Assembly: GCA_016882585.1 (NCBI GenBank)
Contig: VGPP01000033.1
Span: 1-14,901 of the forward strand
Source: Cyanobacteria bacterium M_surface_7_m2_037
GTDB taxonomy: Bacteria; Cyanobacteriota; Cyanobacteriia; PCC-6307; Cyanobiaceae
Reading direction: 5' to 3'
Length of the DNA: 14,901 nucleotides
Shown: in pieces, positions 14,807-14,901 of the stretch
Layout of the letters: each line of letters begins with the position of its first letter
Position numbering within the stretch: the stretch's first letter is position 1
Made by a program: the position numbers and the translations under genes
Notes under the pieces: model-generated
What the model saw: the letters and a program-made list of their open reading frames with translations, nothing else
Database searches by the model: none
What the model was told of the DNA's origin: nothing

Positions 14807-14901
14807 GTGGATCTACTCCAGTCGCTCGGTCAGCTGCAGAAGCCCGAGACCAGCCATTTTGATCTGATCATCGTTGGCAGTGGTGCCGGCGGTGGCACCC
14901 T
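14807..14901 (+). CDS. Second GMC-type FAD oxidoreductase, N-terminal fragment (runs off right edge)
   Basis: A reading frame begins at the GTG at 14807 and continues past the window. A stop at 14780-14782 and the absence of any other standard start make this GTG the only good choice. The 31 visible residues start with a short extension (VDLLQSLGQL region) followed by HFDLIIVGSGAGGGT. That is the FAD-binding Rossmann motif and closely resembles HYDVIVIGSGAAGGT of the GMC protein encoded at 10548-12062. It is probably a paralogue flanking the glycosidase on the other side. Its catalytic residues lie outside the window, so whether it keeps the His/Asn pair is unknown. Confidence 0.75.
   Translation, partial: MDLLQSLGQLQKPETSHFDLIIVGSGAGGGT

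Overview
The window is GC-rich, gene-dense DNA with the gene content of a unicellular cyanobacterium. It carries ndhL (an NDH-1 subunit of cyanobacteria and plastids), a DUF3007 gene beside it, trpA, a c6-like cytochrome and a caa3/ARTO-type haem-copper oxidase operon. The tRNA-Leu(UAA) gene has no group I intron. Many cyanobacteria have that intron, while the Synechococcus/Cyanobium/Prochlorococcus clade generally lacks it. Together with the high GC, this points to a Synechococcus- or Cyanobium-like alpha-cyanobacterium (inference).

Layout. Bases 1-2563 (minus strand) hold an SbcC/Rad50-like ATPase that runs off the left edge, overlapped by an SbcD/Mre11-like nuclease. A c6-like cytochrome (plus strand, about 2665-3021) is transcribed away from them and ends 2 nt from the end of a convergent YciI-like gene. 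From 5929 down to 3024 the minus strand carries ndhL, a DUF3007 membrane protein, trpA, a SAM methyltransferase, a small exported protein and the YciI-like protein. All are close together, and ndhL/DUF3007 overlap by one base. A tRNA-Leu(UAA) at 5997-6080 (plus) separates this block from the right half.

Bases 6193-14749 (plus) form one tightly packed operon of seven complete genes: two DUF2231 membrane proteins, oxidase subunits II, I and III, a GMC-type flavoprotein, and an 896-residue GH63-type glycosidase. Neighbouring genes overlap by 1 or 4 nt at four of the six junctions, and the other two gaps are 10 and 13 nt. A second GMC-type flavoprotein begins at 14807 and runs off the right edge. 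Subunit II keeps only one CuA ligand and contains no cysteine at all, so this is the alternative respiratory terminal oxidase (ARTO) type. It cannot accept electrons from cytochrome c through CuA and probably uses quinol.

The most interesting feature is the combination. A CuA-less oxidase is preceded by two paralogous four-helix proteins that share four matching histidines, and it is translationally chained to a flavoprotein and a glycosidase without visible export signals. A reasonable hypothesis is a route from an intracellular glucoside through a flavoprotein to quinone and oxygen. A caveat is that the first GMC protein seems to have lost the usual catalytic His/Asn pair. No stretch over 300 bases lacks a gene. 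The largest gaps are 5930-5996, 6081-6192 and 14750-14806.
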